Below are positions 12,813 to 24,232 of a stretch of DNA of 64,000 nt, one piece after another. A program made the position numbers and the translations under genes. Numbering within the stretch: the first letter of the stretch is position 1; each line of letters opens with the position of its first letter. Below the pieces are notes generated by a model. It ran no database searches, was not told the DNA's origin, and worked only from the letters and a program-made list of their open reading frames with translations. The DNA is from Congeria kusceri (taxonomy: Eukaryota > Mollusca > Bivalvia > Myida > Dreissenidae): the NCBI GenBank assembly GCA_027627225.1, contig CM051028.1, forward strand, positions 24,300,364-24,364,363. Reading direction: 5' to 3'.

Positions 12813-13159
12813 TGAATTATGTCTTAGATTTTATATTTCACGTTTCATCTGTCTTTGGAATTTTTTCCTATGACTATGGTCAAATTTCCTGAATTTTCTG
12901 ATTTTTCACAATTTACACTTTCCAGTGGCCATCATGGAATAATAGAAAAAATCTATGAATGAAGCAAGTCAGGAAAAAGCTCTCTTGAATCAAGAAGTGA
13001 ACATCATATATAATGATTTTATAGCACATAATAAAATCATTTCATAGTTATATGAATGAACTAACCAGTACACTTGAATAATGTTAACAAATGTCTGCAA
13101 ATAACTGGAGTTGTCTTAGGACAACATGCTTAACAATTCATTCCGCTTTGATTATATAT

Positions 13160-13845
13160 ATATTCTGTCAGTGACCTTACATAATGACCCCGAAGACCTT
13201 TGTGAAGTATCAATTGATTATCTGTAGTAGTAACAGAGATACATATTTGCACGCAAACCTTAACATGAATATTTCTAAGTACAAAAAGAGGCATAATTCT
13301 GCTAAAATGCTGGCCACAGTTATGGGCCTTGGTCAGTAACCTTATATTATTACCCTGAAGACACGTGTGAAGTTTCTGCTGAATATCTGTAGTAGTTACA
13401 TTAATATTTACTTGCACGCAAATCTTAACCTCAATTTTCTCTTGCACACGAACCTTAACCTGACTTTTCTAAGTACAACAGGGGTATTATTCTGCTACAA
13501 TGCTGGTCACAGTTATGGGCCTTGGCCAGTGACCGTATATAATGACCCGGAACACGTGTGTGAAGTCTTAATTGAATATCTGTAGTAGATATGGAGTTGG
13601 TACATGCAAACTTAAACCTGAAGTTGTTGAAGTACACAAAGGGGCATAATTCTGCTAAACTGAGGTAACAGTTATAGACCTTGGTCTATGACCTAACAAA
13701 ATGACCCTGAAGACATGTGTGAAGTTTCAATTAAATATCTGTAGTAGTTACAGATATATATATACTTGTTGCACCTTAACTAGAACATTACGCCAACACT
13801 GACGAACGGGTAAGAAGTATAGCTCGGACTATTCGATAAAGACTG
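13160..13845 (-). mobile_element. Pearl/Helentron-like element, second copy
   Basis: Reverse-orientation relative of 5687-6304, with four core units ('aatatctgtagtagttaca' at about 13215, 13383, 13573 and 13735) and the terminal 'gtatagctcggactattcg' near 13815. The hairpin end is not visible at the 13160 side. The overlapping short open frames are repeat-derived. Confidence 0.6.
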
Positions 13846-14559
13846 AAATATAATTAACCTTGGAAATGTACTGCCTCCTTCTTTGACATCTTTTTGCTCT
13901 TCTTATCACTTCACCACATCCAGTATGCTCATAGTGTCACTGCAATAAACATATCTATTTTAAACATCTGATAACTATAAAATCTTGCACAATCAGGTTT
14001 ATTCTATTTGTACAACATTTATCTAACTGAAAGTCTAAGTAATTTAAAAATGTGCATTTATTCTTTATTTACTCGACAAAGATGTGCCAGTATTACTAAG
14101 GGTTCACAAATTAAACTTTCAATTTGTTGTTTCAGCATTGTTTCTTACATGAGGCGTTTAAATTATATACATGTACATCTCTATATGAATGAAATCATAA
14201 TACATCAATTTAGATATTATAATAGTTTTTAACTTAAGATAATTTAATACTATAAAAATCAACAGCACATTCCTACAATAGCAAATGAGTAAACAAATGT
14301 AATGAAAATTATGGTAATATCTCATTTTCAGAGCATAAAAATCAAACCTGTAGTTGTGGTGTTCTCTTAGCAAGCATGTTTTATGATCTTCTGCTGACCA
14401 AGACTGTGATAATGTTGCTTTATCTGTTCTGTTTCTGTTGAAAGAAGCACAATGTTGATTTATATGAACAAATAATGTCTTTAAGATGAAATAAGTATCT
14501 CAGGTTGATACCTCATGATTTAAAAATACTTTAGTACCGCGTCAAATATATTTTTGTTT

Positions 14560-14828
14560 CAGGTTACATGACCAAATAAACTAGGGTAGGTAAGTACGTA
14601 GGTTTTTTTTAAATTTAATCAACTTAAAGATTCTAAAACTGAATGAATATTCAAAACACTGCAGTAATATAGTTTAACAAGTAGATGCTATCAAAACAAA
14701 ACACTAATTACACCACAAAACAAAAACATTTAGTTATTAAAAAACAATAATAAAAAAATATCTGACAAACTGAATAAGATGTTCTAGGGTCAGGGCAATT
14801 TTAGGGTCGGTTGGGTAACCTGAAACCA
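14560..14828 (+). mobile_element. Small inverted-repeat element (tttcaggttac), copy 1
   Basis: Ends tttcaggttac and gtaacctgaaa, with internal 'gatgttctagggtc'. Related copy at 17848-18120. Confidence 0.55.
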
Positions 14829-15147
14829 ATTATTTGTACGCCTCACAAGAATACTCAAGTTCTACTGGTAAAAATAATTCAGTTGTGGTTGTTAACTGTG
14901 TTTTTTATAGGATTTTGTGAAGGATCTCATTTGTCATAGCCAAAAGTTAGCGGGTTTTTTTCGAATTGCAAAAGGTATCCTTGTTACCAAATACAAAAAA
15001 AAATCACTATAACATTTCATCACTAGTAAGAATCTGCTTTATTGTAAATTGAAGGCAAAAATGGTAATCATTTAATATTTAACAGACATGAAGATAAATC
15101 TGTGATGGTATGGACTTGGTAACTATGAAGGACTTATTGTGTAGTGA

Positions 15148-15300
15148 CCCGGTAAGCTCAGTGGGAAGAGCACTTGCCGGGTCTCGGGTTTGAGTCCTGG
15201 ACTGGCTGTTCAATTTTCTCACCCTGTGAGTGTGACATTTGTTACCCAACAAGGGGTAGTGCTAATACCAATGCCTCTGATACAACGCAGATTGTACAAA
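15148..15300 (+). mobile_element. Possible tRNA-derived SINE (family C)
   Basis: Box-A-like 'taagctcagtgggaagagc' and box-B-like 'gggtttgagtcctgg' at tRNA spacing. Only one copy in the window. Confidence 0.45.
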
Positions 15301-15781
15301 GTAAATCTCCAAATTTCAATATAAAATCCCTTTAAAGAAGAGGAAAGTGTTGCCGTACTCAGATAAAATATATTCAAGGGGGCACTCACCTTTTAACCGA
15401 GTCTCATGCTCAAGCCACAAACTGGCATTCCTTTTCCTGTGACAGAATCACTGAAAAGTCGAATAATGATCAAATATTATTAAATCTTAAGTGCTTGTTA
15501 TCATTATGACTTTAAAGTTTAAATTAAGGCAAACAATGTCCGGAAAACACTCGTGTCCGAAAAATACTCGTCGGTACTCCTCCTCATATTCGCATAAAAC
15601 GTTGGAGTGGCATACAAATAAAAGCATGTGTAACGTACATATATTTAAATTAATATATTTCAAATAACAAAATAATAACTAAGTTATTTATAAGATATAC
15701 TAACGTAAAAACCTCGTGACTTGTTTATTCTACTTACTTGTTGTTGTTGTTGTAGTATATAAGCTGGATTGGACACTATTA

Positions 15782-16316
15782 CTGATTGGTCAGTTCTAAG
15801 TATCGGAACCAATCAAATCATTTTCTCGAGTAACCCATGGCAACCCGCTTTTTGTGCAGTATTTCATGTGTTATATTTTCCGTCGGAAGATTTGTAACGT
15901 TCCGCGCTTTTTAGATTCCGCTTTTTGTGCAGTGTTCATTGCGCAATTTTTCCGTCGGAAGAATTGCAAAGTTCCGCGCTTTTTAGATTATGCTTTCTAG
16001 CCGTCAGAACAAATGTCCCGAAAAATGCTATTTAAGTTAGTATCTTTCTGTCCGTCGGTAAAAGTTACAAGTTCCGCGATTTTTAGATTCCGAATTCTTC
16101 CCGTGGGAACAAATGTCCCGAAAATTGTTAAGTAATTAGTATCTTTCTGTCCGTCGGAAGATGTTGATTCCCGAAATTCCGACGGCTGCTATATGCTTAT
16201 ATTAGCGTTGTTTTTCGCGGAATATTAAAGTTACGCAAAATGAAAATCTCCGATAGTCCGATAGTTACTATATATTTTAATGTAATTTAGCGGGGGTCCC
16301 AACCGGCTTTCCATAC
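15782..16316 (-). repeat. Right terminal inverted repeat of the 12-kb element
   Basis: Reverse complement of the left arm. The inner end 'ctgattggtcagttctaagt' matches the left arm's 'acttagaaacaaccaatcag' with mismatches. Confidence 0.8.
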
Positions 16317-16320
16317 AACG
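16317..16320. repeat. Target-site duplication, right
   Basis: AACG directly after the right inverted repeat, matching 4258-4261. Confidence 0.7.
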
Positions 16321-17410
16321 ATGACAGAAAATGTACAGTGTGGTATTTTCCATTTAAGTACACATGATTGCCGATGTGTGTGCCAGTGTATATTACATAG
16401 ATGAGATTTAATTTCAATGTGCTGTCGCATGTACACGAACGTTTCTGTTGCTTAAAGCGTTATTGTAATTTGGATTCTATGAGTATGAGTTTCCCAGTAT
16501 ATTATACTGAACTCCGATATATAAGAAGGTTGTACAACTGTACCATGTATGTACAGGGTTACTATTCTTGGAATGCAGCCAGTCATATTGATGTTGAAAA
16601 CCCACGACCAACAAATCTCCAGAGGGAAGTAATTGATTGAAGAATTTTCATGTCTTTCTTCAGTACTATCCGGTAGTTCCGTTAGGAATGTGAATCTATA
16701 CAATACAAATAAAAGGACAGAAACCTAGTATGCTATTAATAATAATTCATTGCAATTATTTTAGAAGAGGTCGCGTACTCTGGCTTGCATAGTTTACAAG
16801 GCAACGACAGTGCACATGTTTTCATGCCATGATTTAGTATAACAGACGTGGACATGTGAAGTATGTAACAGATGTTTGCAACTGGACGTATTTAAAATGA
16901 ATATAATAGCCTACAGCATTTATTTTAGTAAATTGAATGACGACTTAAAATGGCATCGAATTCCAATGACTTATATGAGGTTTTGACTGCAATTATCTGT
17001 GTCAACAGTATCTTTGTAACAGGACCACATATCTTTTCCAAATTTACTTTTTAGTGTACTATGTGTAAAAATAGGATGTGGAATTCAGGTCCAATTAGAT
17101 TTTCTTTATCTTAGACGTTGGCTGATTTAATTATTAGAAATACTGCTGATTTGCGATCCCCGGGTCATCTGCTTGTCCCGATAGATGCACTACATGTCCC
17201 CCTGGTATTTATTTAGAGATTGCAACCACCACATTGTATTCCGAAATCAAATAACGTAACCTTATATTGTGACTGGCTTCATCCGTAATAATAATTCGTT
17301 ATACATATGCAAAGTGTACTATATAATACGCCTATTTTTCGAAATCAGTCTCGTTTTATTTCTCGTCTTTATAAAAAGGTAATCAATGCATTGAATGAAA
17401 TTAAGAAATG
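16321..17410. other. Intergenic sequence
   Basis: The open frames at 16401-16640 (+) and 16452-16703 (-) are mutual shadows and match nothing I know. No repeat recognised. Confidence 0.45.
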
Positions 17411-17414
17411 CTTT

Positions 17415-17495
17415 TCGATTTACAGTTGTTTATCGGTTATAAAACGAAGAGTTGGAGTTCTGATGCGTAGGAATTAAACCACGAGGTATTTATTT
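17415..17495 (+). repeat. Half copy of the palindromic element at 46154
   Basis: 'ttctgatgcgtaggaattaa' and 'accacgag' match the reverse complement of 46220-46260; only one arm is present. Confidence 0.5.
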
Positions 17496-17847
17496 CGATC
17501 ATAACATGATCTGACAAATTATCTTTGTTATTCTAATGAGAACTACATTTTACTATACACCGCCTGATTTCTCTCTATAACGTTCTAACGCGCGTCACGG
17601 CTGTTACATGTGACGTTATTCCTTGACATAAATTCATTGTTACGTCACTTTCATTGATAAAAACAGAACGAATGACGTCAGTATCGGAACTTTTTTCCCG
17701 ATGTTAATTGGTAATGTAACAACTGAAATTGTGTTCTTTGCTTATACAGAAATCTGTGCCATGTTAAAATATTAAATAAAAACTACAAACCTAATGGCAT
17801 ATAGTTTATTTTTATTGTTTTTGCTTAGGCGTAAAAAAATATGTTGG

Positions 17848-18120
17848 TTTCAGGTTACATGGCCCCAAAAATTAGTGTGGGTAGGTAGGGAATTTTTTGT
17901 TGTTGTTGTTTCTAAACATAATTCAAAACATGTATCTAATATCATAAAACATTGTTTTGAAGTGGATGCTATCAAAGTGCACTTATTTATCCAAAAAAAA
18001 CAAACATTTAAATTATTTGAAAAAAATGTTAAAATAAACAAAAAGCACCTGACCCACCAAAAAGATGTTCTAGGGTCGGGTCTCTTTTTAGGTAGGTCGG
18101 ATAACCTGATACAAACATAT
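17848..18120 (+). mobile_element. Small inverted-repeat element (tttcaggttac), copy 2
   Basis: Starts tttcaggttacatgg and ends ggataacctgatac, related to 14560-14828. The 146-codon open frame spanning it (17794-18234) is Lys/Phe-rich repeat sequence, not a gene. Confidence 0.55.
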
Positions 18121-18299
18121 TTTTCCTTGAACCTTTATTCTAAATTGAAACTCTTGCCTTCAGTAGACTTGGGTACTGGTTCTGGATTGGTGATCTTTCA
18201 AATAAAAACTTATGTGATATTTGCAATTATATGATGGTAATGGTTAAATTAAATTAGCCATTTGGAGTTGGTTATGACAAAGGTTTTCCTTCTCGATTG

Positions 18300-18925
18300 T
18301 AAGTATTTGAAAGTGGGAATTTTGTAAGAACGCAACAATGTCTTGCATAACCGTATAACCGTTTGTACATGCGATATGTGTTCGGGGTAAACACTTAAGT
18401 CATTTCCACAGCCAAAGGTTACATAAAGGTACCAGTTGCGACAATCTTAATCTTTAATTCATTTAGTTCACTAAAGCCATATTTACGAATGCCTTATGAT
18501 TATGCTGTAATTGGTCAATAGGGTAGGATTATTAGTTACAGGGCTAGAAGTTCAATTATCTGCAGCAGACTTAACCTTGATGCCATCTGAAACAAATCCA
18601 CCAAACAAGAAGTCAACATCATATTGACCAATTGTAAGTCATTTCAAGTCTTTACCGTTGCCTACTGACTTATGTAACCAAAGGTTGTCAGACAGCAGAA
18701 CGTTACAAAACGAATATTAGTCAAATCAGTGGTTTTGTAACATGCTATACATAACCAAATTAATACATACATGCATATGTGTTTTTTTGTGATTTCTTGG
18801 TACAAACAGTGGTTTTGTAATAATATATACGAGTTTGCAAAATTAATACATGAGAAAAAATTTGCTCGTTTGCTTTGGGTTTGAGCTACGAATAAATATG
18901 CATATTCGTTTATTGTTAATTTGTC
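18300..18925. repeat. Direct repeat B, copy 1
   Basis: Diverged match in the same orientation to about 23630-24150. Shared blocks include 'tcttgcataa', 'gttacat.aa.gtacca', 'gatgccatctg' and 'ctacgaata'. Confidence 0.5.
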
Positions 18926-18937
18926 TGACTTATTATT

Positions 18938-19716
18938 TTTATGCTCCCGGCATCTTGAAGCAGGAGGCATATAGTGATCGTCCTGTCCGTCCTGTCCGTC
19001 CTTCCGTCGGTGACAAAGTTAAGTAGATTTTACCGTTTCGTCTAGCACCAACACCGCTTACTACAACACTTTGATACTTACACAGTTGTTGCTTATGACC
19101 ATTCCCTATCCACCCATATCACCCTACCTTACTTGGACCTTGACCTTGACCTAATTTGGACTTATTAAAATTCAAAAGTGCCATTTCTTGGTAATCTATA
19201 TTTTACTGTTTCGTCTAGCACCAACACCGCTTATTACAACACTTAGATATTTACACAGCTGTTACTTATGACTGTTCCCAATCCATCCAAATCACCCAAC
19301 CTCACTTTGACCTTGACCTTGACCTAATTTGCACTTAAAATAATTCAAATGGGCTGTTTCTTGTTGAACTAGATTTTACCATTTCGTCTCGCACCAACAC
19401 CGCTTGCTACAACACTTGGATACTTACACAGTTGTTGCTTATGACCATCCCCAATCCACCCACATCACTCAACTTTACTTTGACCTTGACCTTGAACTAA
19501 TGTGGACTTTTAATAATTCAAAAGTGCCAGTTCTTGGTTAACTAGATTTTACCGTTTCGTCTAACACCAACACCGCTTACTACAACACTTGGATATTTAC
19601 ACAGTTTTCACTTATGACCGTTCCCAATCCACCTATATCTACCAACCTCACTTTGACCTTGACCTTGATCTAATTTGGACTAAGAAATGGGCTACCCAGC
19701 ACCAACCGGGGGCATG
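18938..19716. mobile_element. Repeat element with four about 172-bp tandem units
   Basis: Bounded by 'atgctcccggcat' and 'ccgggggcatgtg' (weak inverted ends). Units begin at about 19027, 19200, 19372 and 19544, each with 'cgtctagcaccaacaccgct' and 'ttgaccttgacctaatttgg'. A bivalve tandem-core repeat; no coding capacity. Confidence 0.65.
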
Positions 19717-19779
19717 TGTGTCGATCAAACATAGAATCTTGTTTTTATTGATTTTATTTGATTCAATTGTGTTTAATTA

Positions 19780-21460
19780 ATATACGAGGGTTATCTTACG
19801 CATGTCATTATTTGATATATTTAATTGATCAATTTGTTTATAAATTAATTGAATACATTATAAATTGATCGTTTGTTATGCACACCAATTGACATTTTGT
19901 TGAGAAACATTAGTGTTGTTGTTGAGATACTTACAATACAAAATCCTTAAAATATTGTGTGTCTACGATACATGTAAATTATATGTTCCTTTGTGTTCTA
20001 CCATATTATATGACATAGCGACATGTTATACATCATCATCCATTCCTGGGTATAATCATGTTTTCATGGGGTTAACAAATTCAAGTCGGCGTTTATTTCC
20101 AATAAACACATGACAAAGTATATTCTGCAGGGTTGCTGCAAAACATCAGATCTGCGCAAAGAAACATCGTCTATAATCGGGTATGTGTTTTTTAAAAACC
20201 GATCATACACAAAGAAATCTCCCTGTGGTTAATAATATGTTTAGTACGTTGTTATCAGCGGAGGATATCACAATTGATGTTTTCCAAATTTAAAGACTAT
20301 TAACACGAGTTATTTTAAAGCAAGACGCGAAAACACATGTTATTACCAGTTAATACATTATGTACCAATTTTCATTCAGAAGAGAAATTATTATGCTTTT
20401 TAATATGTGTTCCTAACTATTTCCATTGCGCACTGTAGTAGTGACTAGAATATTCAAGTCACATCCATCATGCATGACTAACTAATCGATTGCCCTAGTA
20501 AGGTGAAATATTCCATGATGGGTAACAGAGTTTGTAGATCAGGCTGTAAACATATTTCTGAGGTACATCCGTACGACGACCAAGTAAACATAATACATAC
20601 CGGTAGTATTAAAATGCATGTTGTATGGTAATTGGTATGTATTGTCAAAGAAATGAATCATGCCTGTAAATTGTCATATATATCGTGTATATTGATGATA
20701 ATTTAATATCCACGTACAGATAAAAGAACTGTTCTATTGTCATTTGCATATACATGAATTATCAAAACTAATATTGTTATCTCCGTAGTGAATATCACCA
20801 AATAACATTTAGTAATGAATCGCATCGTCACACCCTGTAGAACTTTGCTTAATGTATATGTGTTTAGCAGCTAAGTAATTCTTAAATTACGATTTATTCT
20901 TGATCAAATTAGTAGCGCATTCATAGATCAATGAAACCAAGATGGATTATTATTTGACGGCGAATATTCGCTTCATGAACGCTTATCACCCAGTTGCAAA
21001 TGTCACTCATAAGCGTTAAGTACTTTTTACAAGCACTTTGACTAACACCCATCTAGATTCCAAACAAATTTGAAATCCTCCTTAACTACTGATAAACTGT
21101 AATTCATTCTAGTGGGACGTGTCACTTTTAACTAAAAGGTGATGTGTGTGGACTGTAATTCATTCTTTTGGGAAGTGTTATTTGTAATTTAAATGTGATT
21201 TGTGGCAACGCAGTAATGCAGACAACATCTGTCATTCAACAGACAGTCCACAAATACCCTGGCGTGCTATACGTAGATTAGCTTTAACAATTGACACAAT
21301 TTAAAACGAATATTTTTACACTTACAGGTAATTCGTTTTTTAAATGAGATATTTAATTCTATTACACTGAAATATGACATCTGTGTTGAAACACACAGAA
21401 CAAACAAATATGTACAGGAAATAATTAAATAACGTATTGTATTTATATTAGAGCATGGTT
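19780..21460. other. AT-rich intergenic sequence
   Basis: Nothing recognised. Confidence 0.5.
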
Positions 21461-21467
21461 ATGTTGG

Positions 21468-21645
21468 ACCGTATACAGCTCACGCCGTACGTGTGAGCTC
21501 TATAAGTTGGTTTACAACGTATACAACTTACGGTGAGCCATATTAGTTGGTTGACAACGTATACAGCTTACGTTTGCTGTATACGTTGGATGTATACATA
21601 TACTTTTGAAATAGGTCTTTCGTCTTAACGTATATAGCTTACAGG
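21468..21645. repeat. GTATACAGCT motif cluster, left
   Basis: At least four forward copies of a(c)cgtatacagcttacg-type motif (21468, 21517, 21557, 21628) and a reverse copy (about 21575) in 180 bp. Related cluster at 23064-23160. Confidence 0.6.
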
Positions 21646-21744
21646 GTGAGTGACTAGTATAAAACAATTTTGTGATTACTAATATACTTTATCGTCACCA
21701 CAACCATCATAATCTTCGTCTTAGCAGTAAAACAAGTAGATCTA

Positions 21745-21852
21745 GTAGCTGTAACAGTAGCAGCAGCAGTAGTAGTAATAGCAGTAGCAGAAGCAGAAGC
21801 AGCAGCGACGGTATCAAAAGCAGCAGCAGCAGCAGTAGTAGTAGAATTAGTG

Positions 21853-21910
<58 letters not shown>

Positions 21911-21951
21911 AAGTAGTAGTAGTAGCAGTAGTAGTAGTAGTAGTAGTAGTA

Positions 21952-22020
<69 letters not shown>
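21745..22020. repeat. AGT trinucleotide microsatellite
   Basis: About 275 bp of (AGT)n with AGC, AGA and AAG interruptions, concentrated in the first 100 bp. It produces poly-Ser, poly-Val and poly-Leu open frames that are artefacts. Confidence 0.95.
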
Positions 22021-22289
22021 AAAGAAGAAGTAACATCTTTATTTAATAAAAATAGCTTATTTAGTTAATAATACTACAGATACAAAACATAAAACAAATA
22101 TCAGGTCTGGCAATAAAACAAACAATAGGCCACGGCAACTATATCGCTCAACTGACAACATCTGTATGAAGAACCGGGTGTGCTCAAAGAGCATCCGTTT
22201 GAAACGATATTTAAAATAGTTTCAGATCTGTTTTTTTTTAGTTTCTCATCTAGAAACATAACGCAAATAAGCCCAGCCCCTGTGCAGCC

Positions 22290-22755
22290 ATGTTTTTTTT
22301 TACTGATCCCCATGATGTTCACAATTTATTTAGAGGGTCATCTAATGAACATTTGTGCCACATAATTTTTTTAATTGGACCTGCCGATTCTAGGAAGATT
22401 TTTGAAGTTTCCCACATGGACATACGAGCATAATAAACCCCGTACCCCTGGAAGCTAAGTTTTCTTTCACGGATTGCAATTAATTTCATAATTATATATA
22501 GGGTCGCCCAAGGAACATTTGTGCCAAATTATTTTTAAATCAGACGAGGCATTTCCGAGATAAACAAAAATCACAGAGGTTTTAATGGAATGACATTCTT
22601 TTAGCAACTTCAGTAGAGATTATTTTTTTGAAATGTCTTCTAATTTGGCTCAGTAGTTTCAGAGGAGATATCGTTTTAAGTAATTGTGGACGGATGGAAG
22701 GATACACGACGGACGACGGACAAATAAGATACTAACAGCTCACCCTAATCCACGG
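22290..22755 (+). repeat. Dispersed mollusc repeat ('cagctcaccc' end)
   Basis: Two 'aacatttgtgcca' blocks (about 22348, 22516) precede a 'ggacggatggaaggatacac' stretch and the end 'taacagctcaccct'. Related to 11283-11765. Confidence 0.45.
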
Positions 22756-23063
22756 TAGAATAATGACTTCTGTAATGTTTGTAATGAAAGATACTGCGAT
22801 GGAAGGACGAATGAACAGACGAACGGGCGGACGTACGGACGGACGGACAGACAGACAGTCAGACACACTACTAATACTGCTTCTAATACAGCAACAACAG
22901 AAATACAAACATGCATTCGCAACACTGCTTACATGACTACTCCGATGTTGCTGCTGCTGATGATCATGCTGTTGCTGACGACGACGACAATAATGATAAT
23001 GATGATGATCATCGTTATGTCATCTCTTTGACATTAGCTATACACGGCAATATTCAGCATCTT

Positions 23064-23160
23064 GACGTATACAGCTTACGGTCGCTGTATTCGGTGAAGC
23101 TTAATACGGTTTTATAGTCAACGTATACAGCTCACGCGTAAGCTGTATAAGGCGTGAGCA
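23064..23160. repeat. GTATACAGCT motif cluster, right
   Basis: Two forward copies (23064, 23121), a diverged reverse copy (about 23083) and a local hairpin at 23124-23149 (tatacagct ... agctgtata). Confidence 0.6.
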
Positions 23161-23629
23161 TGCTTTCTAACTGAGTGAATATGTTGTTATGTTAGGAAAA
23201 AACTTACATGAAAGACAAACTAACAGCGAAGTATATCCAATCCTTTGTATCAATTTCTTAAAAATAAATTGTGCCATACCAGTAATAAAAACGACACCTA
23301 AAATACCAACATTAAATGTCTTTGCGTGATTTATTCCAGTTTGATAACTTTCTTACATTGAACCTTTATTGTAACTAAAGTAAGTTGTAATTTAAAAATT
23401 TCAATGAATTCGGGTACCGATGATAGGATTTTAGGACTGATGCGGGGCTTGCGGGCTGTGGATTGATCGTCCATAGTAAACAAGAGCGTTCCTATAATAT
23501 TTGCAAATGCAAGGAATTATTGGTAATATTTCATATGAGGCTATAAACACGCAGTTCAATTACTCAACAATGGCAAGTTTTTTCCTCCTTAATTGATTGC
23601 ATTCGCTTAGTTTGTTTAAAGGCTATAAA

Positions 23630-24150
23630 ATTATATGCAAAAGAATGCACGGTCATTTCTTGCATAATCAGTTATCAATGATGTATTTTTCTGCAGTTAT
23701 CGAAGCGACAACCAAGTTACATGAAAGTACCATTTGCGATACCGTATATCTTTAGTTAACTCATAAAAGCAATATTTACGAATTCCACATGTAACTTTGG
23801 TCAGCTAATTATAGTTACCGGTTCATCGCTCGTCGTCCAGTTAGCGACTGCAGACTTACATTTTGAGGTAATCGACCCTCGATTTGATGCCATCTGGTAT
23901 AACTATATATCGAACCCATGGTCACCTCCAGAATAATTATTTGTACATCATTTTCATGTACCGCAGCCTCGTGACCTAAGTTCCCACATGTTGTCAGCAA
24001 GCGGTTCGTCCTAATAACCGGTACAAATGTTGGTACACAATCTGTCTGTAACAATATACCATCAAATTAGTACAGTCATATATATTTGCTTTTAGGTCTA
24101 AACTACGAATACAAATAGTACATAATTCAATCATCGTTAAGTTGTCTTAG
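23630..24150. repeat. Direct repeat B, copy 2
   Basis: Diverged counterpart of 18300-18925. The minus-strand open frame at 23815-24054 lies in it and is not a gene. Confidence 0.45.
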
Positions 24151-24232
24151 ATTCTTATTATCACATCACATCCAGGGATAAAAATACATGTACAATAATC
24201 GCAAGGTTAATTAGATTCAAGGACTGTCAACT

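Larger units (their letters stand above)
4262..16316. mobile_element. 12-kb foldback-type DNA transposon with about 550-bp inverted repeats
   Basis: The left end (4262) starts gtatggaaagccggttggga and the right end (16316) is its reverse complement. The outermost 77 nt of the two arms differ at about one position by eye. The flanks are AACG at 4258-4261 and AACG at 16317-16320, a 4-bp target-site duplication. The arms contain internal subrepeats around 'ttcgggacatttgttccgacgg' and 'ctaaaaagcgcggaac'. No transposase reading frame is visible, so it is presumably non-autonomous or decayed. The interior holds candidate spliced exons, two pearl-like elements in opposite orientation, a Helitron-like repeat and a TTAA-flanked element. 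Confidence 0.8.

Noticed and set aside
13130..13637. Repeated 60-105-codon frames with similar sequences
   Set aside because: Translations of the pearl-like tandem core units.
17794..18234. 146-codon open frame on the plus strand
   Set aside because: Spans a small inverted-repeat element related to 14560-14828; Lys/Phe-rich, no motif.
21672..22068. Open frames of poly-Ser, poly-Val and poly-Leu
   Set aside because: Pure translation of the AGT microsatellite in three frames.
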